Virus record (IMG/VR): IMGVR_UViG_3300025857_000012
Coordinates: 1-31,878 of that record
Length of the DNA stretch: 31,878 nucleotides
Origin: a virus
Direction: 5' to 3' (one strand)
Under the pieces are notes generated by a model that was not told the origin of the DNA, made no database searches, and was given only the letters and a program-made list of their open reading frames with translations. A program made the translations under genes and the position numbers. Of this stretch, positions 1 to 6,355 are shown piece after piece; position 1 is the stretch's first letter, and each line of letters begins with the position of its first letter.

Positions 1-153
1 CAGCAGGCCGTGCCAGAACTGTGCCGCGTGGGGGTGGGTGAGCAGGATCTCCTCGGGTGTGGTGGCGCCCGCCGGGTTCGCCACCCATTCCAGGACGTGT
101 CCAAGGGTGAGGTGAAAGTGGGTCAGCGTGAAGGTTTGTGACCGACTCGGCAT
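1..153 (-). CDS. Partial unknown protein running off the left edge
   Basis: An open frame reads leftward from an ATG at 153 for 51 codons and is still open at base 1. It begins MPSRSQTFTLTHFHLTLG and is rich in His, Thr and Leu, with clearly GC-rich third positions and a higher GC content than its neighbours. No Shine-Dalgarno sequence precedes the ATG, so the start is uncertain. If the window is circular the frame continues without interruption into 31878-31801 and would end there as a 76-residue protein. I do not recognise a family. It is divergent from the gene at 260, and the promoter candidate for that gene overlaps its start codon. Confidence 0.4.
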   Translation of the reverse strand, partial: MPSRSQTFTLTHFHLTLGHVLEWVANPAGATTPEEILLTHPHAAQFWHGLL

Positions 154-182
154 TGACAGATGCCAGTGGCGAGACCTATGGT
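153..182 (+). promoter_or_regulatory. Sigma70-type promoter candidate
   Basis: TTGACA at 153-158 is a perfect -35 box; TATGGT at 177-182 is a 4/6 match to the -10 box, with an 18-base spacer. It would drive the rightward operon starting at 260. An imperfect inverted repeat (AATAAC, 11 bases, GTTATT) lies just downstream at about 204-226, where a repressor could bind, but no regulator is tied to it. Confidence 0.4.
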
Positions 183-236
183 CTTCCTGCCCTAGGGCTC
201 AAATAACAATATCAACTGGTTATTGAGACCTAGGAG

Positions 237-258
237 GGGCTAACCGAAAGGTAAGCCC
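237..258 (+). promoter_or_regulatory. GNRA hairpin between Shine-Dalgarno and start codon
   Basis: An AGGAGG at 232-237 is too far from the ATG at 260 to work as a normal ribosome site. Between them GGGCT, A, ACC, GAAA, GGT, A, AGCCC form a hairpin with a GAAA tetraloop and one A-A mismatch. Folding it would bring the AGGAGG close to the ATG; alternatively the hairpin hides a weaker AAAGG that lies in its loop and right arm. Either way translation of the first gene looks structure-dependent. This is inference from sequence only. Confidence 0.45.
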
Positions 259-259
259 G

Positions 260-694
260 ATGAATCGCTTGATTGAAATGCTGACCGACGAACTCAAAAG
301 TCTCGTTGGTTGGGGCGCAACACCAAAAGCCCTCGTCTGTCGGCCGGTCCTGCGTTCGCTGTTCGATGTTGATGACCTATCCCCCGCCGGCGCCGGCAAC
401 CAGATGCGCCGTGAGTTGGACCAGCGCATCAATCTGGTAACCGGTATCCACGTCATCGATCGCATGCAAGTACCTCATCGCAAGATCATCCCCGCCCTCA
501 GAGTGTCATTGGCACTGACGGCCCGCGACAGCGCCTTCAAGCGCCGACCACAAGCAATGGCTGCACTGGGCTACTACGGGTCAGTCGAGACTTGGCGCCG
601 GGAATTCGGGCCAGAGCGTGAGCTGATGCACGTTCTGGCTGAACACTTGCTCGACCTGCATCAGGCCAGCCAAGACGCCGAACTAACCGCCTAA
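260..694 (+). CDS. Unknown 144-aa protein, first gene of the left operon
   Basis: An ATG-started 144-residue frame with no family I recognise. It is mixed alpha-type sequence, slightly basic in the middle (a KRRPQAM stretch near residue 95) and acidic at the C-terminus, with no predicted membrane segment or signal peptide. It stands alone between the promoter candidate at 153-182 and a strong terminator at 716-754, which is how small regulators or immunity genes are often arranged in phages, but no helix-turn-helix is evident to me, so I do not assign that role. Confidence 0.7.
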   Translation: MNRLIEMLTDELKSLVGWGATPKALVCRPVLRSLFDVDDLSPAGAGNQMRRELDQRINLVTGIHVIDRMQVPHRKIIPALRVSLALTARDSAFKRRPQAMAALGYYGSVETWRREFGPERELMHVLAEHLLDLHQASQDAELTA

Positions 695-715
695 CCTCTA
701 CCAAACCAGCACCAC

Positions 716-754
716 AAAGTAGGCCGTCTCTCTTCGGAGGGGCGGCCTACTTTT
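716..754 (+). terminator. Rho-independent terminator
   Basis: AAAGTAGGCCG at 716-726 pairs perfectly over 11 bases with CGGCCTACTTT at 743-753, with an inner CTC-TTCG-GAG stem and a run of T after it. It closes the single-gene unit 260-694. Confidence 0.9.
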
Positions 755-806
755 GTGTTGTCGGCGTATCTATCGCCGTAGACATCGACCAAGGAGGCTG
801 AGATGG

Positions 807-989
807 ATGGACGAGTTCTTCTTTCCGGACACTGCACGCAACCCCCGCCAGACCGCATGGGACGACCTCATGCAGCAGATTGCCCAGAGACGATTAAGGG
901 AGGGCGATCATGACGATGCAGCCTTACCGGCCGAATCTGCCGGACTCATTGACGAGGAACCAGCGGACAGACCTGAGTTTCGTCTCTGA
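807..989 (+). CDS. Small acidic unknown protein
   Basis: A 60-residue frame beginning MDEFFFPDTARNP, with a probable amphipathic helix (WDDLMQQIAQRRLRE, residues 18-32) and an acidic C-terminus. An AAGGAGG at 791-797 serves it with a spacing of 9. A competing ATG four bases upstream (803) opens a different frame of 36 codons that ends at 911-913 in an ATGA overlap with the next gene; the protein from 807 looks more natural in composition but overlaps the next gene by 80 bases. Function unknown. Confidence 0.5.
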   Translation: MDEFFFPDTARNPRQTAWDDLMQQIAQRRLREGDHDDAALPAESAGLIDEEPADRPEFRL

Positions 990-1209
990 GTTCGAGGACT
1001 ACTACCAGAAGTTCGACAGTGCCATGAAGGCCCTGCGGCTTGGCAACGCCTACAAGCTCCGTCTGATGCAACTTGAGATGCACGTCAGCCTGGGCAACGA
1101 CATTCGCCGGACCATTTACGAGTGTGACAACCCCATCGTGGCCCAGGCGCTTCGTGAGTCGTTCGAAGCATGGATCTACCAGAGCAACACCATCCTCGGA
1201 GGTCAGTGA
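910..1209 (+). CDS. Unknown 99-aa protein
   Basis: A 99-residue mostly helical soluble protein with no family I recognise; GGAGGG sits upstream of its ATG at a good distance. Its stop codon overlaps the ATG of the next gene (TGATG at 1207-1211), so the two are translationally coupled. It lies in the operon that leads to the coupling ATPase, and may be an accessory protein of that unit. Confidence 0.7.
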   Translation: MTMQPYRPNLPDSLTRNQRTDLSFVSEFEDYYQKFDSAMKALRLGNAYKLRLMQLEMHVSLGNDIRRTIYECDNPIVAQALRESFEAWIYQSNTILGGQ

Positions 1210-1493
1210 TGCCGTACGCAGCCGTGCTTGTAGTGATTCTCGCTTTCATGTCAGTCATGCAGTCCAACCCGCAGTTGTGGTGGTGGTTCTTCGGATCTAT
1301 TGCATTGCTATTTCTCTGGCTCTACCTGGACTCCAAATGGGAGAAATACCAACTGCGCCGCACCTACGAACGAGAACTGACTCAGCGGATTCACGATGAG
1401 CAAGTGCGGATGGCACTCGCGGAGCAAGCGCTCAAGAATGCCTACACGCAGAGCCAGGTACGCATTAGCAACATGAAACGCAAGCGTTTATAA
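1209..1493 (+). CDS. Small membrane protein upstream of coupling ATPase
   Basis: The start at 1209 is chosen because it overlaps the previous stop and follows a GGAGG. The 94-residue product has two adjacent hydrophobic segments (about residues 3-17 and 23-41, the second containing WWWFFG and LLFLWLYL) followed by a long charged, probably coiled-coil helix (residues 42-94) facing the cytoplasm or periplasm. It is seven bases upstream of the coupling-type ATPase, so a membrane partner of that ATPase is a reasonable inference; no homologue is recognised. Confidence 0.75.
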   Translation: MPYAAVLVVILAFMSVMQSNPQLWWWFFGSIALLFLWLYLDSKWEKYQLRRTYERELTQRIHDEQVRMALAEQALKNAYTQSQVRISNMKRKRL

Positions 1494-1500
1494 CAGATGT

Positions 1501-3612
1501 ATGAGCGCTCTTCTGTGGTTCGTAATCTTTGTCACCGGGGCGGCCAGTGCAGAACTCTGCTACTGGCAGCTTCGACGTTACCACCAGGACAGGATTGACA
1601 TGGGACATACGACGTATGAGCTAACTTTCCCTCGTGACTTTGAACTGGACCGGGCTGCTCGAATCTTCACAGCACTAGGTGGCTTGTACAAACGTCCCAC
1701 CAAGCACGGAGAGCCATGGGGGCGGCCAACCATCGTCTTTGAGGTACTGGGACTAGCGGACGGCTTACATCACCTCATAAGCTTCCCGGCCTCGTTGGAG
1801 CACTCAGTGCGGGGCCATCTGCAATCGGTGGTGCCAAGTATCGGGATGAACGAAATCGTCAATCAGGATCGGCCATGGAGTCTAGGAGTCGAGTTGCGAC
1901 GCCATGCTGCCAACACCATTGAAGCCGATCCGAAGCTGGTGGCGGTTTTGCTATCAAGTATGAGGGAGTTGTCACCCGGTGAGGCTGTCATGCTTCAGTT
2001 CGTCATCACGCCGACTGGTGCTGGCCTCATGGGAGAAGTAGCCGATCCGTTTTGGATGGTTGGACGCTTGGCCGCTCGCAGTAGTAACGCCATCCGTTCC
2101 CGGCAACTCATCGAGCGCACGCTTATTGCTTACCGCAGTCTGCACGTCTTTGGGTTTGCTCGCATACCTCAGCGTCGCCTAAGTGCTGCCATGAACTACC
2201 GCGCTCCCATTGCCCGCTGGAGTGGTTCATTATCGGCTGTCTCGCTAGCTGTCGTATGTGGCTTCCCTATTGGTGACACCGAAATGCCAGGACTCATCAG
2301 GGGCGCCGGTCGTAAGCTAGTCGCTGCTCCCACCATTCCGACTACCGGCATCGTGATTGGTACGAGCACCTATCCGGGCGCACTGCGGCGGATTGCCATC
2401 GACCCGCAAAGTCTCATGCAGCACGAGTGGCTACTTGGTGGCACAGGCGCCGGTAAGTCGACGCTGTTGCACAACCAAGCGGCTCAAATCATGGAGCAAG
2501 GCCACGGCCTCATCCTTATCGAACCTAAGGGCGACCTAGCCCGTGACGTACTCGGAAGCGTTCCACACGACCGGATCCAGGACGTCATCTGGTTCGATCC
2601 CACTGATACCGCTCGGCCTGTTGGCTTCAACGTCTTGTCTGGTAGCGACCCGGAACGTACCGCGAGCCACATCACCAGCCTGATGCAAGACCTGTACAGC
2701 GACTCTTGGGGGCCGCGTCTGGCCTCCATCCTGCGTTACTCGGTACTGACAGCCGCACAAGCGGGCCTGACCCTGTATGACGTCAAGCAATTACTGGTCA
2801 ATCCCGACTTCCGCCGCCGTATCCTCCGAGCCAACCATGACCAGGAGGTGAGGTTATTCTGGCAACGACTCGATACTGGGCCGGACAACCAACTTGATTC
2901 AGTTATTAACAAACTGGATGCGTTCGTGGGCTTCTCCGCTATCCGTAACATCGTGGGACAGACGGACGGGCTGGATATGGTCGACGTGGTGACCAACAAC
3001 CGCATCTTGCTCGTGTCATTGCCCACGGCCTCTTTAGGTGCTGCCAATGCCGCAATGCTTGGTTCGTTACTCGTGGCGCAACTCTGGCAGCACATACGGC
3101 TCCGACCAGAGCGCCGGCCGACCTACCTCATGATGGACGAGTTCCAAAACTTCCTGCGGCTGTCCGTAGCCATGGAGGACGCCTTCGCTGAAGCCCGCTC
3201 CTACAACCTCGGCCTGATAGTGGCCAACCAACACACTGGCCAGTTGTCCCCCGCAGTCCTCGCCGCCCTCAAGGCCAATGCCAGAACCAAGATTGCCTTT
3301 GGCCTCGGTAGCCAGGACGCGGTGAAGATGAGTGCTGACTTTGCGCCGCTTAGTGCCGGTGACTTGCAGGGCTTGGCTCAGTACGAGATAGCCGCCAGTC
3401 TCATGACACCTACCGGGCTTGCCCCGACTGCAACCGCCAGGACCTTGTCAGCTCCTCACGCAACGGGTGTTGGCTGGCTAGCTCGTGAAGCGTCCAGAGC
3501 CTTGTACGGACGTCCTGTAGCTCAAGTGGAAGCCGAGTTCGCAGAACGGTTCAAGAGCGTTGACACGGAGCGAGAACGTCCCACGATCGGTCGCAGGACG
3601 AGGACATCATGA
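1501..3612 (+). CDS. VirD4/TraD-type coupling ATPase
   Basis: A 703-residue P-loop ATPase of the type IV secretion coupling-protein/FtsK-HerA superfamily. An N-terminal hydrophobic segment (about residues 4-22) anchors it in the membrane; a roughly 280-residue domain follows. Walker A GGTGAGKST lies at 313-321, followed by the family-typical LILIEPKGDLARDV, and Walker B LMMDEFQNFL lies at about 543-552. The C-terminal block, with VANQHTGQL and KANARTKIAFGLG, matches the TraG/TraD TraM-recognition region. In conjugation such hexameric ATPases recruit and pump DNA-relaxase complexes; related actinobacterial proteins occur in plasmids beside Replic_Relax proteins, as here. No other type IV secretion gene is seen, so the role may be DNA movement or plasmid maintenance rather than a full conjugation channel. 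The family call is firm, the role inferred. Confidence 0.9.
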   Translation: MSALLWFVIFVTGAASAELCYWQLRRYHQDRIDMGHTTYELTFPRDFELDRAARIFTALGGLYKRPTKHGEPWGRPTIVFEVLGLADGLHHLISFPASLEHSVRGHLQSVVPSIGMNEIVNQDRPWSLGVELRRHAANTIEADPKLVAVLLSSMRELSPGEAVMLQFVITPTGAGLMGEVADPFWMVGRLAARSSNAIRSRQLIERTLIAYRSLHVFGFARIPQRRLSAAMNYRAPIARWSGSLSAVSLAVVCGFPIGDTEMPGLIRGAGRKLVAAPTIPTTGIVIGTSTYPGALRRIAIDPQSLMQHEWLLGGTGAGKSTLLHNQAAQIMEQGHGLILIEPKGDLARDVLGSVPHDRIQDVIWFDPTDTARPVGFNVLSGSDPERTASHITSLMQDLYSDSWGPRLASILRYSVLTAAQAGLTLYDVKQLLVNPDFRRRILRANHDQEVRLFWQRLDTGPDNQLDSVINKLDAFVGFSAIRNIVGQTDGLDMVDVVTNNRILLVSLPTASLGAANAAMLGSLLVAQLWQHIRLRPERRPTYLMMDEFQNFLRLSVAMEDAFAEARSYNLGLIVANQHTGQLSPAVLAALKANARTKIAFGLGSQDAVKMSADFAPLSAGDLQGLAQYEIAASLMTPTGLAPTATARTLSAPHATGVGWLAREASRALYGRPVAQVEAEFAERFKSVDTERERPTIGRRTRTS

Positions 3613-3758
3613 GCCTGCTTGTCGCCGTATACGCCGGAGTAGGTGTCGGAGTACGGCAATCCGGGCGTATGGGCAGGTCAAACGGGGTGCGCTCACGCTG
3701 GCTGTCTCTCCGTCTTCATCCTTTTCATCCATCCATCCCATCCGGTGGCCTCACGTGA
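3609..3758 (+). CDS. 49-aa coupled ORF between ATPase and Replic_Relax gene
   Basis: A short frame starts at an ATG overlapping the stop of the ATPase gene (ATGA at 3609-3612) and ends at a TGA overlapping the GTG start of the next gene (GTGA at 3755-3758). The product has a hydrophobic N-terminus (MSLLVAVYAGVGVGV) followed by a basic Arg/Ser stretch and a His/Pro-rich end. The double stop-start coupling is the main reason to believe it is translated and also supports the GTG start of the next gene. Function unknown. Confidence 0.55.
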   Translation: MSLLVAVYAGVGVGVRQSGRMGRSNGVRSRWLSLRLHPFHPSIPSGGLT

Positions 3759-4423
3759 CCCGCCTATCCCTGCGGGACCAAGCCATAATCAAGGACGTTA
3801 ACCGCTTTCGACAGATGACCAGTGGCCAGATTGAACGGCTGTACTTCCGTGACGGCAGCCCCAAGACCTCCAGTGCCAAGATGTGCCGCACCATGAAGCG
3901 GCTGTACGGCTGGGGGCTAGTTGGGCGCATCAACCGCGCTGTTGGCGGCTGGAGCGGTGGTAGTGACGGCTTCACCTACACGCCGGTATCGAGCAAGGCC
4001 AGAGCCAGTGACGCACACACCCTCGACATCGCAGAGTTGTACGTTGGATTGGTCGGGGCCGGATGTAAGTTGCTGGCCTTCGAGCCGGAAGCTTGGGCAC
4101 AGTTACGAATCGGTCAAGTAGAACTCAAGCCGGACGCCTATGTGGAACTGGCCAAGGGCGAGTACGTTGACCCATATTTCGCGGAAGTAGATCGGGGTAC
4201 TGAGTTTGCTAGTCAGCTGTCAAGCAAGATGCGCCGCTATACCCAGGCTTTCAACAGGTGGGATGTGGACAAGCACGGTCCAAGCTTCCCCGTAGTGCTG
4301 TGGATCGTCCCTGATGAGGCACGGGCACGGTTCATGCACCGGGTAGTCATCCGGCAAGAGGTGCCGGCCCTCTTTGAGATTGTGACCATGGATAAGGCCG
4401 TAGCGTTCCTGACGGCAGCTTAG
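3755..4423 (+). CDS. Replication-relaxation (Replic_Relax) family protein
   Basis: The protein beginning VTRLSLRDQAIIKDVNRFRQM has the hallmark layout of the Replic_Relax family: an N-terminal winged-helix-like segment (LSLRDQ, TSGQIERLYF, CRTMKRLYGWGLVGRI), then a core with KPDAYVEL and YFAEVDRGTEFASQLSSKMRRY, which resembles a nuclease-type fold with acidic residues near a strand. Family members are known from actinobacterial and firmicute plasmids and are proposed to relax or process DNA for replication or transfer. I chose GTG 3755 over an upstream in-frame ATG at 3560 because the upstream stretch has poor coding character and overlaps the ATPase gene. Length is 222 residues. It acts presumably with the upstream ATPase on the same DNA. 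Confidence 0.8.
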   Translation: MTRLSLRDQAIIKDVNRFRQMTSGQIERLYFRDGSPKTSSAKMCRTMKRLYGWGLVGRINRAVGGWSGGSDGFTYTPVSSKARASDAHTLDIAELYVGLVGAGCKLLAFEPEAWAQLRIGQVELKPDAYVELAKGEYVDPYFAEVDRGTEFASQLSSKMRRYTQAFNRWDVDKHGPSFPVVLWIVPDEARARFMHRVVIRQEVPALFEIVTMDKAVAFLTAA

Positions 4424-4431
4424 AACGCAAA

Positions 4432-4459
4432 GAAGACCCGCCTGGAGGGGTAGGTCTTC
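4432..4459. terminator. Bidirectional hairpin terminator between convergent genes
   Basis: GAAGACC at 4432-4438 pairs with GGTCTTC at 4453-4459. Read leftward the hairpin is followed by TTT, so it suits the minus-strand gene at 4566-4991 as well as the rightward operon ending at 4423. The remaining bases 4460-4565 hold a second small hairpin (TGGAG, CTCCA near 4475-4495) and no gene I can support. Confidence 0.65.
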
Positions 4460-4565
4460 GTGCTAAATGAGTTTGGAGGTTGGGACTCCAGAATGCTTGG
4501 TACGAGGCGGTCGGCTTGCCTATGTCTCAAGATTAAAGCGCTAGCGTCTCGATTGCAATGCTCAA

Positions 4566-4991
4566 CTATCTCAGCCAGTAGCCTAGAACGACGCCAACCC
4601 AAGCCCCGGCGATAGTTTGGTCGTTTGTGTTTCCCCCACGCATGAAATAGATACCAGCGCCCAAGGCAAACAAGGAAACAATAATCTGCATGAACCTCAT
4701 GTAGGGTGGGTCTTTCCTCCCTTTTTTTGACTTAGGTGTCTTTCTAGTGGACTTACCGTCCTTGGTCGGACTCGCCATGGGAGGCGGATACGTTGATTCG
4801 GCCTCTTTGGTACGCAACTCATCGAAAACACTCCAAGGACGGTCAGTTTTGATTTCGGGCGGGGCAGGTGGGGGCGCGGCAGGTGGGGGCTTACTAAGGC
4901 CGGGGTAGGGAGTGGAGCGTCCCGATTTGAACCAGTCATTGAGTGCGTGGATAGTTCCAGCAAGCTGAGTACCAACAACAGGTTCTACCAT
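4566..4991 (-). CDS. Proline-rich protein with C-terminal membrane segments
   Basis: A 141-residue minus-strand protein. Its first 45 residues are soluble, followed by a Pro/Ala-rich linker (PPPAAPPPAPPEIK, about 35-48), a charged Lys-rich stretch (about 75-92), and two hydrophobic segments at the C-terminus (about 99-116, RFMQIIVSLFALGAGIYF, and 124-140). GGGAG lies upstream of the ATG. The topology suggests an inner-membrane protein with a long cytoplasmic or external N-terminal arm. It is the only minus-strand gene in the first 9 kb and sits between a terminator and the non-coding RNA region. A holin or superinfection-exclusion role is possible but nothing identifies it. Confidence 0.65.
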   Translation of the reverse strand: MVEPVVGTQLAGTIHALNDWFKSGRSTPYPGLSKPPPAAPPPAPPEIKTDRPWSVFDELRTKEAESTYPPPMASPTKDGKSTRKTPKSKKGRKDPPYMRFMQIIVSLFALGAGIYFMRGGNTNDQTIAGAWVGVVLGYWLR

Positions 4992-5112
4992 TACGGCTCC
5001 CAGGAGTAAGGGGATGACCCGGCCATGCTACACCCCGACCGGATGTAAATGCGGCTAAGCGGTTGTGTTTCTCTTGCAAACGTTAGGACTATGGAGCATA
5101 TTGGATACACGC

Positions 5113-5250
5113 TTCAACTTATATCAAAAAAGGGATCAATTCTCGAAGCATAGAGGGACTACTACTTGTAATCTCAGCTGGTTTTGCTATGCTGGAATAG
5201 ATATAAGTTGAACCCCCTCGCCAGAAACGGTTGAGGGGATTTCTCTTTTT
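5113..5250 (+). ncRNA. Candidate small structured RNA closed by a 13-bp stem
   Basis: TTCAACTTATATC at 5113-5125 is the exact reverse complement of GATATAAGTTGAA at 5200-5212. Nested inside, AGCATAG at 5147-5153 pairs with CTATGCT at 5187-5193. Immediately after the outer stem comes a canonical terminator (5214-5250). A closed long stem followed at once by a terminator is the layout of a discrete small RNA of about 140 nucleotides. No frame of useful length covers it. The class is unknown to me. Confidence 0.55.
5214..5250 (+). terminator. Rho-independent terminator of the small RNA candidate
   Basis: CCCCTCGCC at 5214-5222 pairs with GGTTGAGGGG at 5229-5238 (one bulged T), followed by TTTCTCTTTTT. 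It points rightward and is not preceded by any gene on the plus strand, which is why I take the structured stretch before it to be the transcript. Confidence 0.85.
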
Positions 5251-5280
5251 AACCATCAGTCAAGCCCATTGACAGGTTCA

Positions 5281-5742
5281 TGCGAAGAGAGTGCCGGAAT
5301 AGTAGACGGTTCGCTGGTGGTGAAGGGTGCCTTAACTCCCCTTACTGTGGCGAGATCCACCATGCGGGGTTGACTAGACGAGTAACAGCTTTATCAGCCA
5401 GGGGCTAGCGGCAAACGACCCACTCGGCAAATCCCCGCCTCTCTTCGCACGAGCCTATCAGTGGCCCGACGTGTAGGAACCCCACCTCTAGGGCAAGTGC
5501 GGCACGTAAAAGAACGCACAGACAGGTTAGAGGCCAACGACAACCCGAGCGCTACGCCGGGCAGGATTAACACACTAAGCATTGGTTATTACTTACTCAG
5601 GACCAGCAACTTTTGCTGGAGGGACCCAAGACACTGGAACCACAACAAGGACTTCACCCTGCCCGGATAGTGCGAGGGGAAGAGGAAGGAACCCCGGAGC
5701 CGGAAGGCTTTGAAAGGGAGCGTAGCCGATTCTAATCGTCGC
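5281..5742 (+). ncRNA. Candidate large multi-domain structured RNA
   Basis: About 460 bases without a credible gene carry many nested complementary segments. Seen directly: TGCGAAGAGAG 5281-5291 with CTCTCTTCGCA 5439-5449 (11 bp, perfect); TGCCG 5292-5296 with CGGCA 5425-5429; GCGGGG 5364-5369 with CCCCGC 5433-5438, crossing the former and so a possible pseudoknot; CCTCTA 5485-5490 with TAGAGG 5528-5533 enclosing GTGCG 5497-5501 with CGCAC 5515-5519; CCGGGCAGG 5557-5565 with CCTGCCCGG 5658-5666 (9 bp) enclosing CCAGCAA-CTT-TTGCTGG at 5603-5619; GGGG 5676-5679 with CCCC 5692-5695; AGCC-GGAA-GGCT at 5698-5709, a GNRA hairpin. Such density exceeds expectation for plain spacer. Large ornate RNAs (GOLLD, ROOL) are known from phages and are the obvious comparison, but I cannot assign the class, and the strand is assumed from the neighbouring genes. 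Confidence 0.5.
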
Positions 5743-5747
5743 AAAAC

Positions 5748-5756
5748 TGTGGATAA
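5748..5756 (-). promoter_or_regulatory. Perfect DnaA box
   Basis: TGTGGATAA on the plus strand is TTATCCACA on the minus strand, a perfect DnaA box. It lies beside an AT-rich stretch (5760-5820) just upstream of a replication-type operon. A second perfect box lies at 11588-11596. A lone box is weak evidence for an origin. Confidence 0.4.
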
Positions 5757-5775
5757 GTTCCCCTAAATAATCTAC

Positions 5776-5804
5776 TTGCAGTATAACCATCATACGCTTA
5801 TGCT
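5776..5804 (+). promoter_or_regulatory. Promoter candidate for the early operon
   Basis: TTGCAG at 5776-5781, a 17-base spacer and TATGCT at 5799-5804 give a sigma70-type promoter 28 bases ahead of the start at 5832. The leader between carries the AAGGCACTTGCA element also found at the head of the virion operon. Confidence 0.55.
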
Positions 5805-5818
5805 AAAGATACTAAATA

Positions 5819-5830
5819 AAGGCACTTGCA
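5819..5830 (+). repeat. AAGGCACTTGCA leader element, copy 1
   Basis: AAGGCACTTGCA lies directly before the ATG at 5832. The same 12 bases, with the same TAAATAA before them, lie directly before the ATG at 14692 (14678-14689), and the first 11 bases recur in a hairpin loop at 14607-14617. The AAGG could serve as ribosome binding site; conservation of the CACTTGCA part suggests an added regulatory role. Confidence 0.5.
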
Positions 5831-5831
5831 A

Positions 5832-5999
5832 ATGAACATTAAGATTCGTCCCAAATACTTCGTCAGTCGTCACCCGCATATCGAACAGGCAGCGGCACGC
5901 AAGCACCTCATATCAAACCTGGTCGTCTACGGTTTCCTGCTGGTACTCCTGGGCCTCATCTGGATTCCCATGGTCATAGTCTTCGTGGGGCAGCTATGA
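5832..5999 (+). CDS. 55-aa single-pass membrane protein
   Basis: Begins MNIKIRPKYFVSRHPH and has a basic N-terminal half followed by one long hydrophobic segment (about residues 30-54, VVYGFLLVLLGLIWIP then MVIVFVG). The stop overlaps the next ATG (ATGA at 5996-5999), so it is coupled to the DnaD-like gene. It is the first gene after the promoter at 5776. The positive-inside rule predicts a cytoplasmic N-terminus. Function unknown. Confidence 0.7.
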   Translation: MNIKIRPKYFVSRHPHIEQAAARKHLISNLVVYGFLLVLLGLIWIPMVIVFVGQL

Positions 6000-6355
6000 G
6001 CGACGAACTCAACGCAATCCCTATGGATGACGCCTTAGTCAGCGAGGACGTCGTATACGGCAACCAGGACATCAACGACCTGATCACGAGCTTCGAGACT
6101 GTGATGGACCTCAAAATGCCACGGGCTCAGTTCCAGCGCCGGGCAGCGAAGACGCTGCTCCAGCGCTATGGCCTGGACCGATGCCGCGCAGCCATCTCCT
6201 ACGTTGCCGCTACCCGTGACCACGAGTACGTCCCTCAGGTGATGAGCCTGGAAGACCTGCGTGACAAGTGGAACCGGCTGGAGCAGTACGGGCGTAAGCA
6301 CCTGCTCATGAATAACGAGGCCGATGCCATCAAGCGCATGGTCGGGGGCAAGTAG
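5996..6355 (+). CDS. DnaD-like replication-associated protein candidate
   Basis: A 119-residue protein with an acidic N-terminus and a helical core whose pattern (INDLITSFETV, QFQRRAAKTLLQRYGLDRCRAAISYV, YVPQVMSLEDLRDKWNRLEQY) resembles a small domain common in phage and plasmid replication proteins related to DnaD/DnaB primosome components. That likeness is from memory of the pattern, not a search. It is translationally coupled to the membrane protein before it and abuts the next gene, and the SSB-like protein is encoded three genes on, which fits a replication cluster. No helicase or primase gene accompanies it. Confidence 0.5.
   Translation: MSDELNAIPMDDALVSEDVVYGNQDINDLITSFETVMDLKMPRAQFQRRAAKTLLQRYGLDRCRAAISYVAATRDHEYVPQVMSLEDLRDKWNRLEQYGRKHLLMNNEADAIKRMVGGK

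Noticed and set aside
3560-3754. Longer N-terminus for the Replic_Relax protein
   Set aside because: The upstream 65 codons overlap the ATPase gene, have Arg/His/Ser-biased composition and compete with the doubly coupled 49-codon frame.
5147-5193. AGCATAG and GTTTTGCTATGCTGGAAT resemble the Cas9-type crRNA repeat and its anti-repeat
   Set aside because: There is no array of repeats, no cas gene and only a short match; the complementarity is explained by the nested stem of the small RNA candidate.
5394-5793. Short open frames of 62-69 codons on both strands in the RNA region
   Set aside because: They have no ribosome sites, unnatural composition and lie in the zone of long-range complementarity.
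4992-5831. tRNA gene or group I/II intron in the non-coding region
   Set aside because: No T-loop consensus, acceptor pairing or intron core was found by eye; domain V-like likeness around 5698-5720 does not hold beyond the first few bases.
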